NCBI GenBank assembly: GCA_964592375.1
Contig: CAZQDP010000076.1
Coordinates: 1-9,790, forward strand
Reading direction: 5' to 3'
Length of the DNA stretch: 9,790 nt
Origin: CAZQDP01 sp964592375
Lineage (GTDB): Bacteria > Bacillota > Clostridia > RUG12999
Shown piece by piece: positions 1-7,937 of the stretch. The notes under the pieces were generated by a model. It had not been told where the DNA came from, ran no database searches, and saw only the letters and a list, made by a program, of their open reading frames with translations. The translations under genes were made by a program, and so were the position numbers. The number at the start of each line of letters is the position of its first letter. The stretch's first letter is position 1.

Positions 1-38
1 AAAAAGAAAAAAAGCAAACACGATATGTGTCTGCTTTT
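1..38 (-). terminator. Rho-independent terminator (minus strand)
   Basis: Positions 10-21 pair with 27-38 to form a stem of about 11 base pairs with one mismatch (17/31) and a 5-base loop (22-26). On the minus strand the stem is followed at once by an almost unbroken T tract (13 down to 1, one interruption at 6). The plus strand has no T tract after the stem, so the signal works for leftward transcription. It would end transcripts coming from the YbjQ-family gene, about 230 nt beyond its stop codon, or a read-through transcript from the whole cluster. Confidence 0.8.
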
Positions 39-268
39 GTCGATTTTAGTCGCATGAAATATTTTAAAATTTTTTTAAAGGACTTTAAGACGAGAGAAAA
101 ATCATCAAAACAGCGATATCCGCCGGGGATACGCCGGATATTGGAAAGCAATTTTCAACCTCAGAGGCTTCCTTAAAAGGCGCAACAAGCTTTTTTCTGT
201 GACTTAGCTAGTTTGCCCGCAAGATTGCTTATTGATGAAACAAGCCTTGCTCCAGATAGGCATAACCA
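39..268. other. Non-coding stretch, no gene seen
   Basis: Neither strand has an open reading frame with a convincing ribosome binding site. A 21-codon minus-strand frame starts at 268 next to the previous stop codon, but it has no Shine-Dalgarno and no recognisable content. The stretch holds an AT-rich block (about 57-90) and the inverted repeat at 116-141. On the minus strand it is the 3' untranslated region between the YbjQ-family gene and the terminator at 1-38. Confidence 0.5.
116..141. repeat. Inverted repeat ATATCCG / CGGATAT
   Basis: Two perfect 7-base arms (116-122 and 135-141) are separated by 12 bases. The interior also holds a near-duplicate: CGCCGGGGATA at 121-131, then CGCCGGATA at 132-140. 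No T tract follows on either strand, so this is not an obvious terminator. It could be a 3' UTR hairpin or chance structure in a GC-rich island inside AT-rich sequence. Confidence 0.4.
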
Positions 269-589
269 TTACTCTGCAACCACGGCGGTTCCGGAGGCGA
301 TGACCATCATCATATTATTTCCTTGCCCCAAAACTTCATAATCCACATCCACGCCGACCACGGCGTTTGCGCCCATGGCGGCGGCTCTGCTCATCATTTC
401 GGAAATGGCTTGCTCTCTCGCCGAGATAAGCTCCCCTTCGTATGAAGAGGATCTGCCGCCGAAAAAATTTGTAAGGCCGGCCGCAAAATCTTTGATAAAA
501 TCAACACCTGCGACCACCTCGCCAAATACAATGCCTTTATACTCCGTAATTTCTTTTCCTTGCAAGGAAGGGGTAGTGGATACAATCAT
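269..589 (-). CDS. YbjQ/UPF0145-family protein (putative heavy-metal-binding domain)
   Basis: The product is a 106-residue cytoplasmic protein covering the whole YbjQ_1 domain. It opens with MIVSTTPSLQGKEITEY, which fits the family's N-terminal TTP-x-LQGK-x-I strand. It has GGRSSSYE at about residues 44-51, a central helix rich in Ala and Met, ANAVVGVDVDYE at 74-85, and a closing MMMVIASGTAV strand. The family is said to form pentameric rings and to bind metal, but its role is not well established. An upstream in-frame start at 640 was rejected: a GGAGG at 597-601 sits 7 nt before the ATG at 589 (4 nt before the adjacent ATG at 592), and 106 residues matches the usual length of about 105. The gene follows the glycan cluster by 110 nt with a hairpin between them, so it is probably a separate unit with no evident link to glycan use. 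Confidence 0.9.
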   Translation of the reverse strand: MIVSTTPSLQGKEITEYKGIVFGEVVAGVDFIKDFAAGLTNFFGGRSSSYEGELISAREQAISEMMSRAAAMGANAVVGVDVDYEVLGQGNNMMMVIASGTAVVAE

Positions 590-596
590 CATCGCA

Positions 597-601
597 CCTC
601 C
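597..601 (-). promoter_or_regulatory. Ribosome binding site GGAGG for the YbjQ-family gene
   Basis: GGAGG lies 7 nt upstream of the ATG at 589. It decides the start against the longer frame from 640, whose extra residues match nothing in the family. Confidence 0.8.
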
Positions 602-673
602 AAATATTTTTATAAACTGTGAGAGCATTTCCATGCGCACTCGCTTAAAAAAGCCAAATTGAAAAATGATCTA

Positions 674-698
674 TGCACTTCGCATATGGCAAAATGCA
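674..698 (-). terminator. Hairpin directly after the stop codon, possible terminator
   Basis: On the minus strand, one base after the TAA at 700-702, ten bases pair with ten (eight Watson-Crick, two G-T pairs) around a 5-base CATAT loop. After a 6-nt spacer comes a short run of five T (666-662). The stem is long but only moderately GC-rich and the T run is short and displaced, so this may be a weak terminator or an mRNA-stabilising 3' hairpin. Its place at the end of the glycan cluster supports an operon boundary here. Confidence 0.5.
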
Positions 699-699
699 T

Positions 700-1454
700 T
701 TATTTGCTTGCAACCTTTATATTATCATAAAATACGGATGTGCCGGATGCATTCGTGGTGGTGCCAAAGCTCATATCGCTAAGGGAGGAGGCAGGATTTC
801 TAAATGATGCATTTTCTGCAACAAGCTTGCCATCAATATACCAGTTGATGGTATTGTTTGGCACCGAAATATCGATCTTCATCCGAAACCATTTGCCATT
901 TTCATGGGGAGCGGCAAATACCATCTGCTTGCCATCGTGCCATGAAAATTTGCCGGGATGAGCAAATAGGCAAATGGACATGCCGCCAATGTAAATGAGG
1001 CGTGCACCTGCAGTTTTTGCATCTGCATCAAAATCTGCCCGAAAATCAAATTCTACGCTGCAATCACCTGAAACAGTTGGCAGTTTTGCGGTAGCATTCA
1101 TAGAATTGGCCGAAGTTGTTTTGATGAGCAGCGCGTTACCTTCGCCATTTTTCACAATTTCTGCCGTTTTCATTCCTTCCAGGGCGGCAGTGAGGCTCCA
1201 TGCTTCTTTCAGCTTGGCAGTGCCAGGGGCATAGCCATCAAAATTTTCTTCAAAAATAATCATCTCGCTCATGCACGCTACCGCAACAGTTTGTTCCAGC
1301 ACGCCATCTAAGAAGGGACAGGCTAGGGTAAGCGTTGTCTTGCCGACTTTTTGGGCAGTGAGAAGGCCTTCTTTATCTACAGTGGCAATGGTAGGATCCG
1401 CTACGCGAAAAGAGATATGGGAAGGATCTATTTCATATTTTATGCCCTGCACCT
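700..1454 (-). CDS. C-terminal fragment: Ig-like (Big_2-type) domain plus concanavalin-like domain, probably the end of the large secreted enzyme
   Basis: This open frame comes out of the assembly gap with no start of its own: the first possible codon is a GTG inside an Ig-like strand. Residues 1-60 resemble a Big_2 domain, with IATVDKEGLLTAQKVGKTTL as its typical core, but lack its first strands. Residues 66-250 form a LamG/concanavalin-like sandwich running from EENFDGYAPG to FYDNIKVASK. That module resembles the N-terminal module of the gene on the other side of the gap: both begin EENFD, both have MYIDG or WYIDG followed by FRNP, and both end in a DNI strand. It is probably a carbohydrate-binding or cell-surface module. 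I infer one gene interrupted by missing sequence, because the strand agrees, the module type is shared and no start is visible. A separate second protein cannot be excluded. Its stop (TAA, 700-702) is followed by a hairpin. Confidence 0.75.
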
Positions 1455-1554
1455 NNNNNNNNNNNNNNNNNNNNNNNNNNNNNNNNNNNNNNNNNNNNNN
1501 NNNNNNNNNNNNNNNNNNNNNNNNNNNNNNNNNNNNNNNNNNNNNNNNNNNNNN
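1455..1554. other. Assembly gap, 100 N
   Basis: A run of exactly 100 N is the usual placeholder for a gap of unknown size. It interrupts coding sequence. Two coding bases are left over on each side, so if both sides are one gene the true length must leave remainder 2 when divided by 3; a literal 100 bases would break the frame. The upstream sandwich domain and the downstream Ig domain are both incomplete at the gap, so the missing stretch probably exceeds 100 bases. Confidence 0.95.
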
Positions 1555-4500
1555 GGCGTGGTGATTACGTTGTCGTCGTATTTTGCTCGCTCATCTGCGA
1601 CAAGTCCCTTACCAAGAGCAAAACGAAGACCTACAAATGGGCTGTTCGCGCTCAGCGATTCTCGAAGCATTATGCCCCCTTGCACCTTTTCCCCATCGAA
1701 GGCAGAAAGGCTTGCGGTGAGCGCATAGTCACTTAAAACATCGGCACTTACATGCTCATACACAAAGGAAGCCTGATCTTCAGATCCGCTATCCCCGGGT
1801 GCATACACACCAATTCCCATACCCTCCGAGGTGATATTCATTTTCCCATCCACTTCTTTTGCAAGGCCCCAAGCCATGGGACTTCCAAGAGAAAATCCAC
1901 CTACATTGGCAGGCAACTGATAAATCCCTCTTTGCGCTTTCACACTTGGCGTAAAGGACACAATCGACCATTCATCCATGGTATCAATTTGCACCTTGAG
2001 TTCCTGCTCTTTATTTTCGTAGACAAGTCGCAGGGGATTTTTCCCGGGGCGGTATAACCAAGCCTCACTGCCGGGGGTGACAAACTCCTTTGAAACCGAA
2101 AGGGCAATGTCCTTAATCGTTTCGCCACCTTTCGTATTGATAACATGCACCACGGTATTGGGGCCATTTTGGCGAACAACCGTGCATAGCGGCTTATTTT
2201 GAGAACTAGTGGCAACAGCTTTTGCCTGACTTTCCATGAGATCTTCAAAATCCTCTTTGGATACCACCTTCACGCCGCTTTGCGTGATGGCATCGCGATC
2301 CTGCTGGGGTAAAGTATTTGGATCGGAATAGGCAATGAGCAGGGAAAGATTGGATAGTTGCTCCCTTGAAACGGAGTAGCTTGGCATATCTGCATCATGA
2401 CTTGCCATCACCGCTTCATAGGGTATGCCGGCAGTAAAGAGCTTCATCACAACACTGCGATATGCCGAAGCGGTGGTGTTTGTGATATCCTTCCAATTGG
2501 CAAGCACACCAATTTTTGCTGGAATTTCATAATGGTCAAACAAAAAATGATTTTCGCGGATAAACGAATACATATCCCCATATTCCTGCACAGTGCCGAA
2601 ATAACGAGGCTCCGTTCCGCTGAGGTAAATATCCCATGGCACTAGCATATGATGCCCCAGCGCATAGGTGTATGCAATGGCGGGGCGCACCAAATCCGCC
2701 CTTTTTAAAGAGGTAACCGGTGAGATTAAAATGGGCTTTTTGATGGAGCTGAATATTCTGCCGCCAGACACCACATTTGCGAGCGAGAATACATCCTCCT
2801 TGTGCTCTGTTTGGCCATAATCAAAATTACCCTGCAAGGCCTGACTTTCAATATCGATGTGCTGCATAATGACGGAGGCGTCGTTTCCCGACAAGGGCAT
2901 CACCTTTCCGCCATAATCACGCATTTCCTTTTTGATTTTGGCATAATAATCATCCGTAATCTTGCGTTGGTATGCTGTATATACCGCATAAAGGGGAATG
3001 GAAGCTCTTTTGGCAATGAGCTCACTGTCCGTTTTGATCTGATAAACTGTTTTTAAATATTCTTGAAATGAAAAATGCTCTATATCTTGTATTTGATACT
3101 TTGCATATTCACTACTCGGCAGCGTATCCTTCACATATTTTGGAAATCCTGCCATGCACGCATCACAGAAGCAGCCGGTAGAATATTTGATAAAATTGAG
3201 GTTCAAAGCCGCATTGTCATGATGAAATTCCGAGGCACCTCCATCAATGGAGGAGTGCAAGATATTTTTAATCACCTCATAGGCAGCCTCATTGCTTACA
3301 CACCCTAAATTGGAGCCCCAGGTCATCCATGGAAATTCAATGGGCTTGCCTTCAAAAGAAAGAGCAGGGCCGGGGGGAAGACCTTTTGCATCCTTTTTCC
3401 CCAGGGTAATGTTAAGCCCCCCTTGAAAGGAAACACCCAAATTAACAATATTGCTAATTTGCTTTGCATCTGTGATATAGGACCATTTATCGCCCGTGAC
3501 CATAAACTGCTTTAGTACATTCAGTGTAGACAAGTCATTTCCTCTTTGATTTGCCTTTTCAGCATACCATCTGGAGGATAGATATACTGCCGAGTATGGC
3601 CCGATTGAGGAAGGCTCGCCGGCATAAACAAGCTTTTGACAGATAAAGCTGATTTCCTCTGCATTTAAAAGGACGCTTTCCTTGCCGCCAATGACAATGA
3701 GCCCCTTTTCATCCCATAAAACCTCTTTCCCCATGGCTTCAACCAATGCCCGAAGCGGCAAAAAGGTACGATCCTGCAAGACCCTTGCAGGGACATCAAT
3801 GGTCTTAGGCTTGCCACTAATGTTCATGATATTGGCGCCAATTTGCAGCGTAATATCCACATTCCCTAGTTTTATCCCAACCGTCTGTGAGGAGTCTTCA
3901 TATGAAACCGTTGCACCAAAGCTTTCCGCAATAAAGCGAACAGGCACCAGGGTACGATCTTCTATTACCTGCGGCACAATAGCCACATTATTCATATCGA
4001 TATACCGAACCTGATTATCTACAAGCGCGCAGGGCCATTCAATCATCAGCGCCACCGCGCCGGCAAGCTTTCCGGTGATGCTCTTCTCAATCTTTTGATA
4101 GGAAGGCAGAATTTGAGCGGCATCCTTTGGGGCATCTTGCGTAGCGATGGGGTTTGGCGCTTGCATTGCACCTTTTTCCAGATCCTGCTCCTTTGGTGCG
4201 CCCGGATAAATGGCTATATTATCCACATCAAATAAAGCAGGAGAAGGTTTTGTGCTTCCTGTGATGGTGAAGGTAGAAAGTGATTTTGCAAGGGGATTGC
4301 GAAATGCATAGCGCTCGAAGGACAGCGCTCCGTCTATATACATGGTCGTTGTCCCGGCTGCCTGGTCAATATCGAGCACAATCACATGCCATGCATCGGC
4401 AGCAAGCTTTACGCCGGTTGTCTTTTGGGTTGTGCCATCAAAGGCAGAAACATTAGTACTTAAAAAAATTGCAGGCCCCGGCGGAAACGAAGTGGCAGGG

Positions 4501-4826
4501 TCACTGATATACACCATGCCCACCGCTTTGCTTTTGGAGGAATGCCGATAATCAAAGCGCATGGTAAAGCGGCCGATTTGGGCGGGAAATTTTTGGCTAA
4601 GACCGTAGGTCGCCGTATCGCTCTTATCCTCAATTGCCGCATAATAACCTGCATTTTTGCTATCCATTATTGTAATACTTCCATCGCCTAAGGTGGCATA
4701 GCCGGCCGGAACAGGCCCCAAAGCCAACTTATCGAAGTTTTCCTCATATACCGCATCACTTGCGAGCACATGGGGGCTTAAAAGCGCAGTGAGCACTGCG
4801 ATTAGCACGATAGCAATTTTTTTCAT
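1555..4826 (-). CDS. Large secreted multidomain protein with GH42-like TIM-barrel signature (putative glycoside hydrolase, 3' end in gap)
   Basis: At least 1,090 residues are visible. Residues 1-22 (MKKIAIVLIAVLTALLSPHVLA) are a signal peptide. Residues 25-209 form a concanavalin-like sandwich. Residues 274-380 are a copper-amine-oxidase-N-like module made of two halves, with RTLVPVRFIAESFGA and RTFLPLRALVEAMG as landmarks. About 400-763 look like a TIM barrel: SEFHHDN (Glu533, Asp537) precedes CFCDAC (Cys552, 554, 557), a C-x-C-x-x-C as in the zinc site of GH42, followed by GF-x-x-Y. About 768-865 resemble the Rossmann-like trimerisation domain that follows such barrels, then a small beta domain to about 958. 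From about 968 another sandwich carries GGIMLRESL and enters the gap. The ATG at 4826 has AGGAG 9 nt upstream and opens the signal peptide, so the in-frame TTG at 4862 overlapping the sulfatase stop was rejected. It is exported, probably to the cell surface. Family assignment and catalytic residues are inferred; the fold class is more certain than the substrate. Confidence 0.8.
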
Positions 4827-4835
4827 CGTGGATTT

Positions 4836-4840
4836 CTCCT
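4836..4840 (-). promoter_or_regulatory. Ribosome binding site AGGAG for the large secreted protein
   Basis: AGGAG lies 9 nt before the ATG at 4826, inside the 28-nt gap after the sulfatase stop codon. It fixes the start at the signal peptide and gives the gene its own efficient initiation within the operon. Confidence 0.8.
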
Positions 4841-4854
4841 TTTCATGATTCAAT

Positions 4855-6204
4855 TTAAACAATATGTACCTTTTGCAGTCTTTGTTCTTCTTTAATATGG
4901 GTGTACTGGGATGTATTTATTTTTTGAGAAAGCATCCGCTGCATAAGCTGCAGGGTAATGGATTCATATCCTGCAACTTGTGCCAAATTGAACTGTTCTT
5001 TTGCATCATTGAGCAGATTATACAGTGCAACCACACCGCCCTGCTGTGGGTCATACACCATTTTATGGCTTGCACTGCGCACCATCATGGCGGTGCCCAG
5101 CTGTGCAAAAATTTCGCTGTGGCAGCTACCGCCGATATCCTCTAACATCTCCATGATATTTTTTCCCCATCGTCCATCCCTTGGATTCTTTGGAATTCCG
5201 GCAAAATGCAAAATGGTAGGGTATAGGTCGAGATGAGAAATCAGTGCATGGCTTTCTCTTGCACCATTTTTTCTCTGCTCCTTTGGAATGAAGGCGCCGG
5301 ACATGATCAGCGGCACCCCTGCACTGCATTCATAAAAATAACGTTTATCCATAATGCCATAATCACCTAAGCAGTCGCCGTGATCGGAGGTAAATATAAT
5401 GGTGGTATTCTCTAAAATACCCTTCTGCGCAAGCGCATCCATTAAAAGACCAATATAGCGGTCAATAATAGCCACCTTATCCATATAGTGGGCCCGGATA
5501 TGTGGGATTTTTTCCGCCTCATTATCAATAGCCGGCCACATTTTTGCAGGTTCATGGGAAAGTTCGCCCGGATGCCAATAAGGGGGATGAGGCCCCACAA
5601 ATCCCAAATTCAAATAAAACGGTTTGTTTTCATGAAAGTTCTCCACGAATTCAACTGCCTTGCGGCCAATAAAACCATCTACATACGCTTCCTGAGAAAA
5701 CGGATGCGGCCCGCATTTCCAAGCTGAGGAAAAGCTTTTAACAAAGGTTTCATACTTTTCGTTTTTTCGCAAATACTTTGTATATTCATCTTCATTGTGC
5801 ATATTTTCGCCATCGTCAACGACCTGATACACATGGTCATAACCGTATTTTCGAAGTTCCTCATCATCTTGCGTTACATCCATGCCAATGCCGTAACGGT
5901 CAATATAATGGTGTTTTCCGATATGAGCCGTGTAGTAGCCGCCCCTTTGCAGGTGGTTTGTATAAGTATCCTCTCGCATCGCATCAGGAATAACAGGACT
6001 TTGGTTGCCGCAAACACCGGTACGGTCCGGAAAATGACCGGTGATAAGCGAAACCCTTGCCGGCTGACACAGTGGCGCGGTGCAGTATGCATTTTGAAAA
6101 GTAACGCCCACCTTGGCAAGTTTTTGCAGGTTGGGTGTTGAGGCGCCGATGCAGTCCCTCCGAAAATGATCCGCCATGATAAGTATAATATTGCTTTGGT
6201 TCAT
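4855..6204 (-). CDS. Type I (S1-family) sulfatase, cytoplasmic
   Basis: A 449-residue arylsulfatase-type enzyme that would hydrolyse sulfate esters. The Cys-type signature CQPAR (Cys46, Pro48, Ala49, Arg50), followed by VSLITGHFPDRTG, marks Cys46 for conversion to formylglycine, the catalytic residue. Likely metal and active-site residues are Asp12 in MADHFRRD, Lys97 and His99 in GKHHY, His206 in GPHPPY, and Asp274/His275 in TSDHGDCLGDYG, with Lys287 close by. The C-terminal VVALYNLLNDAKEQFNLA is the usual closing motif. There is no signal peptide (the protein starts with the first beta strand), so it should act in the cytoplasm on imported sugars. The start is unambiguous, but the nearest Shine-Dalgarno-like GGGG (6218-6221) is 13 nt away, so initiation may be weak. 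It sits 95 nt after the binding-protein gene. No maturase (anSME) is in the window. A phosphonate or phosphodiester hydrolase of the same superfamily is less likely. The sulfated substrate is unknown. Confidence 0.92.
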   Translation of the reverse strand: MNQSNIILIMADHFRRDCIGASTPNLQKLAKVGVTFQNAYCTAPLCQPARVSLITGHFPDRTGVCGNQSPVIPDAMREDTYTNHLQRGGYYTAHIGKHHYIDRYGIGMDVTQDDEELRKYGYDHVYQVVDDGENMHNEDEYTKYLRKNEKYETFVKSFSSAWKCGPHPFSQEAYVDGFIGRKAVEFVENFHENKPFYLNLGFVGPHPPYWHPGELSHEPAKMWPAIDNEAEKIPHIRAHYMDKVAIIDRYIGLLMDALAQKGILENTTIIFTSDHGDCLGDYGIMDKRYFYECSAGVPLIMSGAFIPKEQRKNGARESHALISHLDLYPTILHFAGIPKNPRDGRWGKNIMEMLEDIGGSCHSEIFAQLGTAMMVRSASHKMVYDPQQGGVVALYNLLNDAKEQFNLAQVAGYESITLQLMQRMLSQKINTSQYTHIKEEQRLQKVHIV

Positions 6205-6299
6205 TGTATCAAAACATCCCCTTATTTAGAATTGTTGCGTGCACAGACGAGAAGGCTAACAAAACCTGTGTATCTTGATTAAAAAAATGATCTACTCTT
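6205..6299 (-). other. 95-nt intergenic spacer between binding-protein and sulfatase genes
   Basis: This is the longest spacer inside the operon. It has a T-rich run soon after the binding-protein stop (6287-6281) but no stable GC-rich hairpin before it, so I see no terminator. A loose CACAG/CTGTG pair with a 19-nt loop is too weak to call. No promoter with both hexamers was found, so co-transcription with the upstream genes is the simplest reading. Confidence 0.4.
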
Positions 6300-7937
6300 C
6301 TATTTTCGAAGCGCCGCAAGCTTTTTATTGTACATTTCTTCCACCTTTTTGTAGCCGATTTTTTCGAGATACGCCAAGTATTCATTCCACTGGTCAAAAG
6401 ACATCGCGCCGGTAATAAACTTCATGGTGCTTTCGTTTGTATAGGTATTAAGTGTTGTTTTAATGGCGGCCAAATCATCCAGCTCTTGCTTCGAAAAGTC
6501 CACAACAGGGTCAAATTTACCGGTTGTATATCCTCGTCCGATCCCATCTGCCACCACATCTTTCACATACACCACACTCGGGTCGGTTTTGCCGATATCC
6601 TTCGGTTTATCCATCAAACCAAATCGATAATAATCGGGAATAACAGACATAATCCAATACTGGCCAAGACCGCCCAAATCATTTGCCTTTGGCAGTGCGT
6701 CATACTGCTCCTTGGTCATTTTTCCCGCCTTCACCAGTGCCGAATTGGAAAAGCCTTGAAGCCCGGTAAGTCTTGCGCCGCCAAAATAATTCTCATCCTT
6801 TGTCCAGTGCACACCCTCTTGACCCATCAGAGTTTGCAAAATGCCCTCGTCGGTATAGAGCCAATTCATCATGCGCACGCACGATTCAATATTGGGAGAG
6901 GTTTTACTAATGGTTACCGGCCAGCGAAACCCATTGTTTTGATGAGGATAACGGGGCTGTTTTGGGATAATCCCGTCAATTTCCACCGGATATACCGGCT
7001 TTTCTTCTCTTGTATTGTCGCCACCGCTCAGCTGCAGTCCTGTGGTTGAGCGTTCCATGCAAACTAAAAATTTCCCTTCTTTATAGCCTGCAAACAATTC
7101 CTGCTGTTCCATGGTGGAAAAACTGGGATGTAAAATTTCATTTTCATACATCCAATGTAAAAATTCCAGCATTTTTTTATACTGAGGATAGGCCGGTGCA
7201 TATATAAATTGATTGGTGCCGCCCGGTAGCCGATTGTCATATCCTACATCAATATCCGTTCCGAAAAATCTTGCCATCACAACACCAAAATTATTCCAGC
7301 CAAGCCTTGCAGAGGCAATGTACTTTTGAGCACTTTCCTTTTTTAGGGTCAGCAGCGCTCTTTTAAAATCCTCCAGTGTTTTGATCTGTGAAGCATCCAT
7401 GCCGCCTTTTTTCAAAATATCATTTCGAATAGACCAAACCACATCAAAAGTCTCACAATCGTATATCAGCGGAAATCCATAAAGTTTGCCATCCTCGGGA
7501 TGATTCATGGAGGTGCGGATATCCGGATACTTATCTAAATACTTTTTGAGCCCATCCAGCTTTCCTTGCTGAAGATATGAATCCAGCGCGACAAAAAACT
7601 GGGGGCCGTACTGTTTATAATACTTTGTATTTACATCCTGATAATAATTGATCAGATCCGGCAATTGACCCGAAGCAAACAGAGCAGCAATCTTCACATT
7701 GAAGGAATCACGAGGAGGTGAATTGATTTCTATTTTAACCCCTGTTTTCTCGCCCCAATTTTGAAAGACCCATGAATCACCTGTAAAATTCAGTCCCGGA
7801 TCCGAGGGCAGCATATAGCTGATGGTCGGCACTTCGCCGCTTTTTGATTCTTTTTTGATATTGTCACAACCGGTGCTCACAAGCACCATTCCGATGATGA
7901 GCACCAAAGCAAGAATATTCACATGATATTTTAGCAT
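6300..7937 (-). CDS. Extracellular solute-binding lipoprotein, LplA/YtcQ-like (ABC sugar importer)
   Basis: The 545-residue product is a substrate-capture lipoprotein of the family 1 type that feeds carbohydrate ABC importers. Residues 1-24 are a lipoprotein signal peptide ending VSTGC, with Cys24 as the predicted lipid-modified residue (Ser at -3 is off consensus). Typical landmarks follow: ALFASGQLPDLI at about 85-96, GKLYGFPLIYD, WSIRNDIL with the following TLEDFKRALL, and a C-terminal FITGAMSFDQWNEYLAYLEK repeated-helix end like that of LplA/YtcQ proteins, which are usually 500-560 residues. The ATG overlaps the esterase stop by 7 nt and has a perfect AGGAGG 7 nt upstream, so translation is coupled and strong. 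High initiation strength fits a binding protein needed in excess over its permease. No permease or ATPase genes are in the window, so it must work with proteins encoded elsewhere. Oligosaccharide as ligand is inferred from neighbours. Confidence 0.92.
   Translation of the reverse strand: MLKYHVNILALVLIIGMVLVSTGCDNIKKESKSGEVPTISYMLPSDPGLNFTGDSWVFQNWGEKTGVKIEINSPPRDSFNVKIAALFASGQLPDLINYYQDVNTKYYKQYGPQFFVALDSYLQQGKLDGLKKYLDKYPDIRTSMNHPEDGKLYGFPLIYDCETFDVVWSIRNDILKKGGMDASQIKTLEDFKRALLTLKKESAQKYIASARLGWNNFGVVMARFFGTDIDVGYDNRLPGGTNQFIYAPAYPQYKKMLEFLHWMYENEILHPSFSTMEQQELFAGYKEGKFLVCMERSTTGLQLSGGDNTREEKPVYPVEIDGIIPKQPRYPHQNNGFRWPVTISKTSPNIESCVRMMNWLYTDEGILQTLMGQEGVHWTKDENYFGGARLTGLQGFSNSALVKAGKMTKEQYDALPKANDLGGLGQYWIMSVIPDYYRFGLMDKPKDIGKTDPSVVYVKDVVADGIGRGYTTGKFDPVVDFSKQELDDLAAIKTTLNTYTNESTMKFITGAMSFDQWNEYLAYLEKIGYKKVEEMYNKKLAALRK

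Noticed and set aside
662..673. Twelve identical bases (AAAAATGATCTA) also found at 6283-6294, both downstream of stop codons
   Set aside because: A few 12-base matches are expected by chance within about 10 kb on two strands, more so in AT-rich sequence, and no hairpin is shared.
4827..4862. Upstream TTG start at 4862 for the large secreted protein
   Set aside because: It lacks a ribosome binding site, overlaps the sulfatase stop codon and would put 12 charged residues before a clean signal peptide; the ATG at 4826 has AGGAG at good spacing.
6486..7049. Plus-strand open frame of 187 codons
   Set aside because: It lies wholly inside the binding-lipoprotein gene on the opposite strand, has no ribosome binding site and shows no recognisable domain. 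The many other plus-strand frames are explained the same way.
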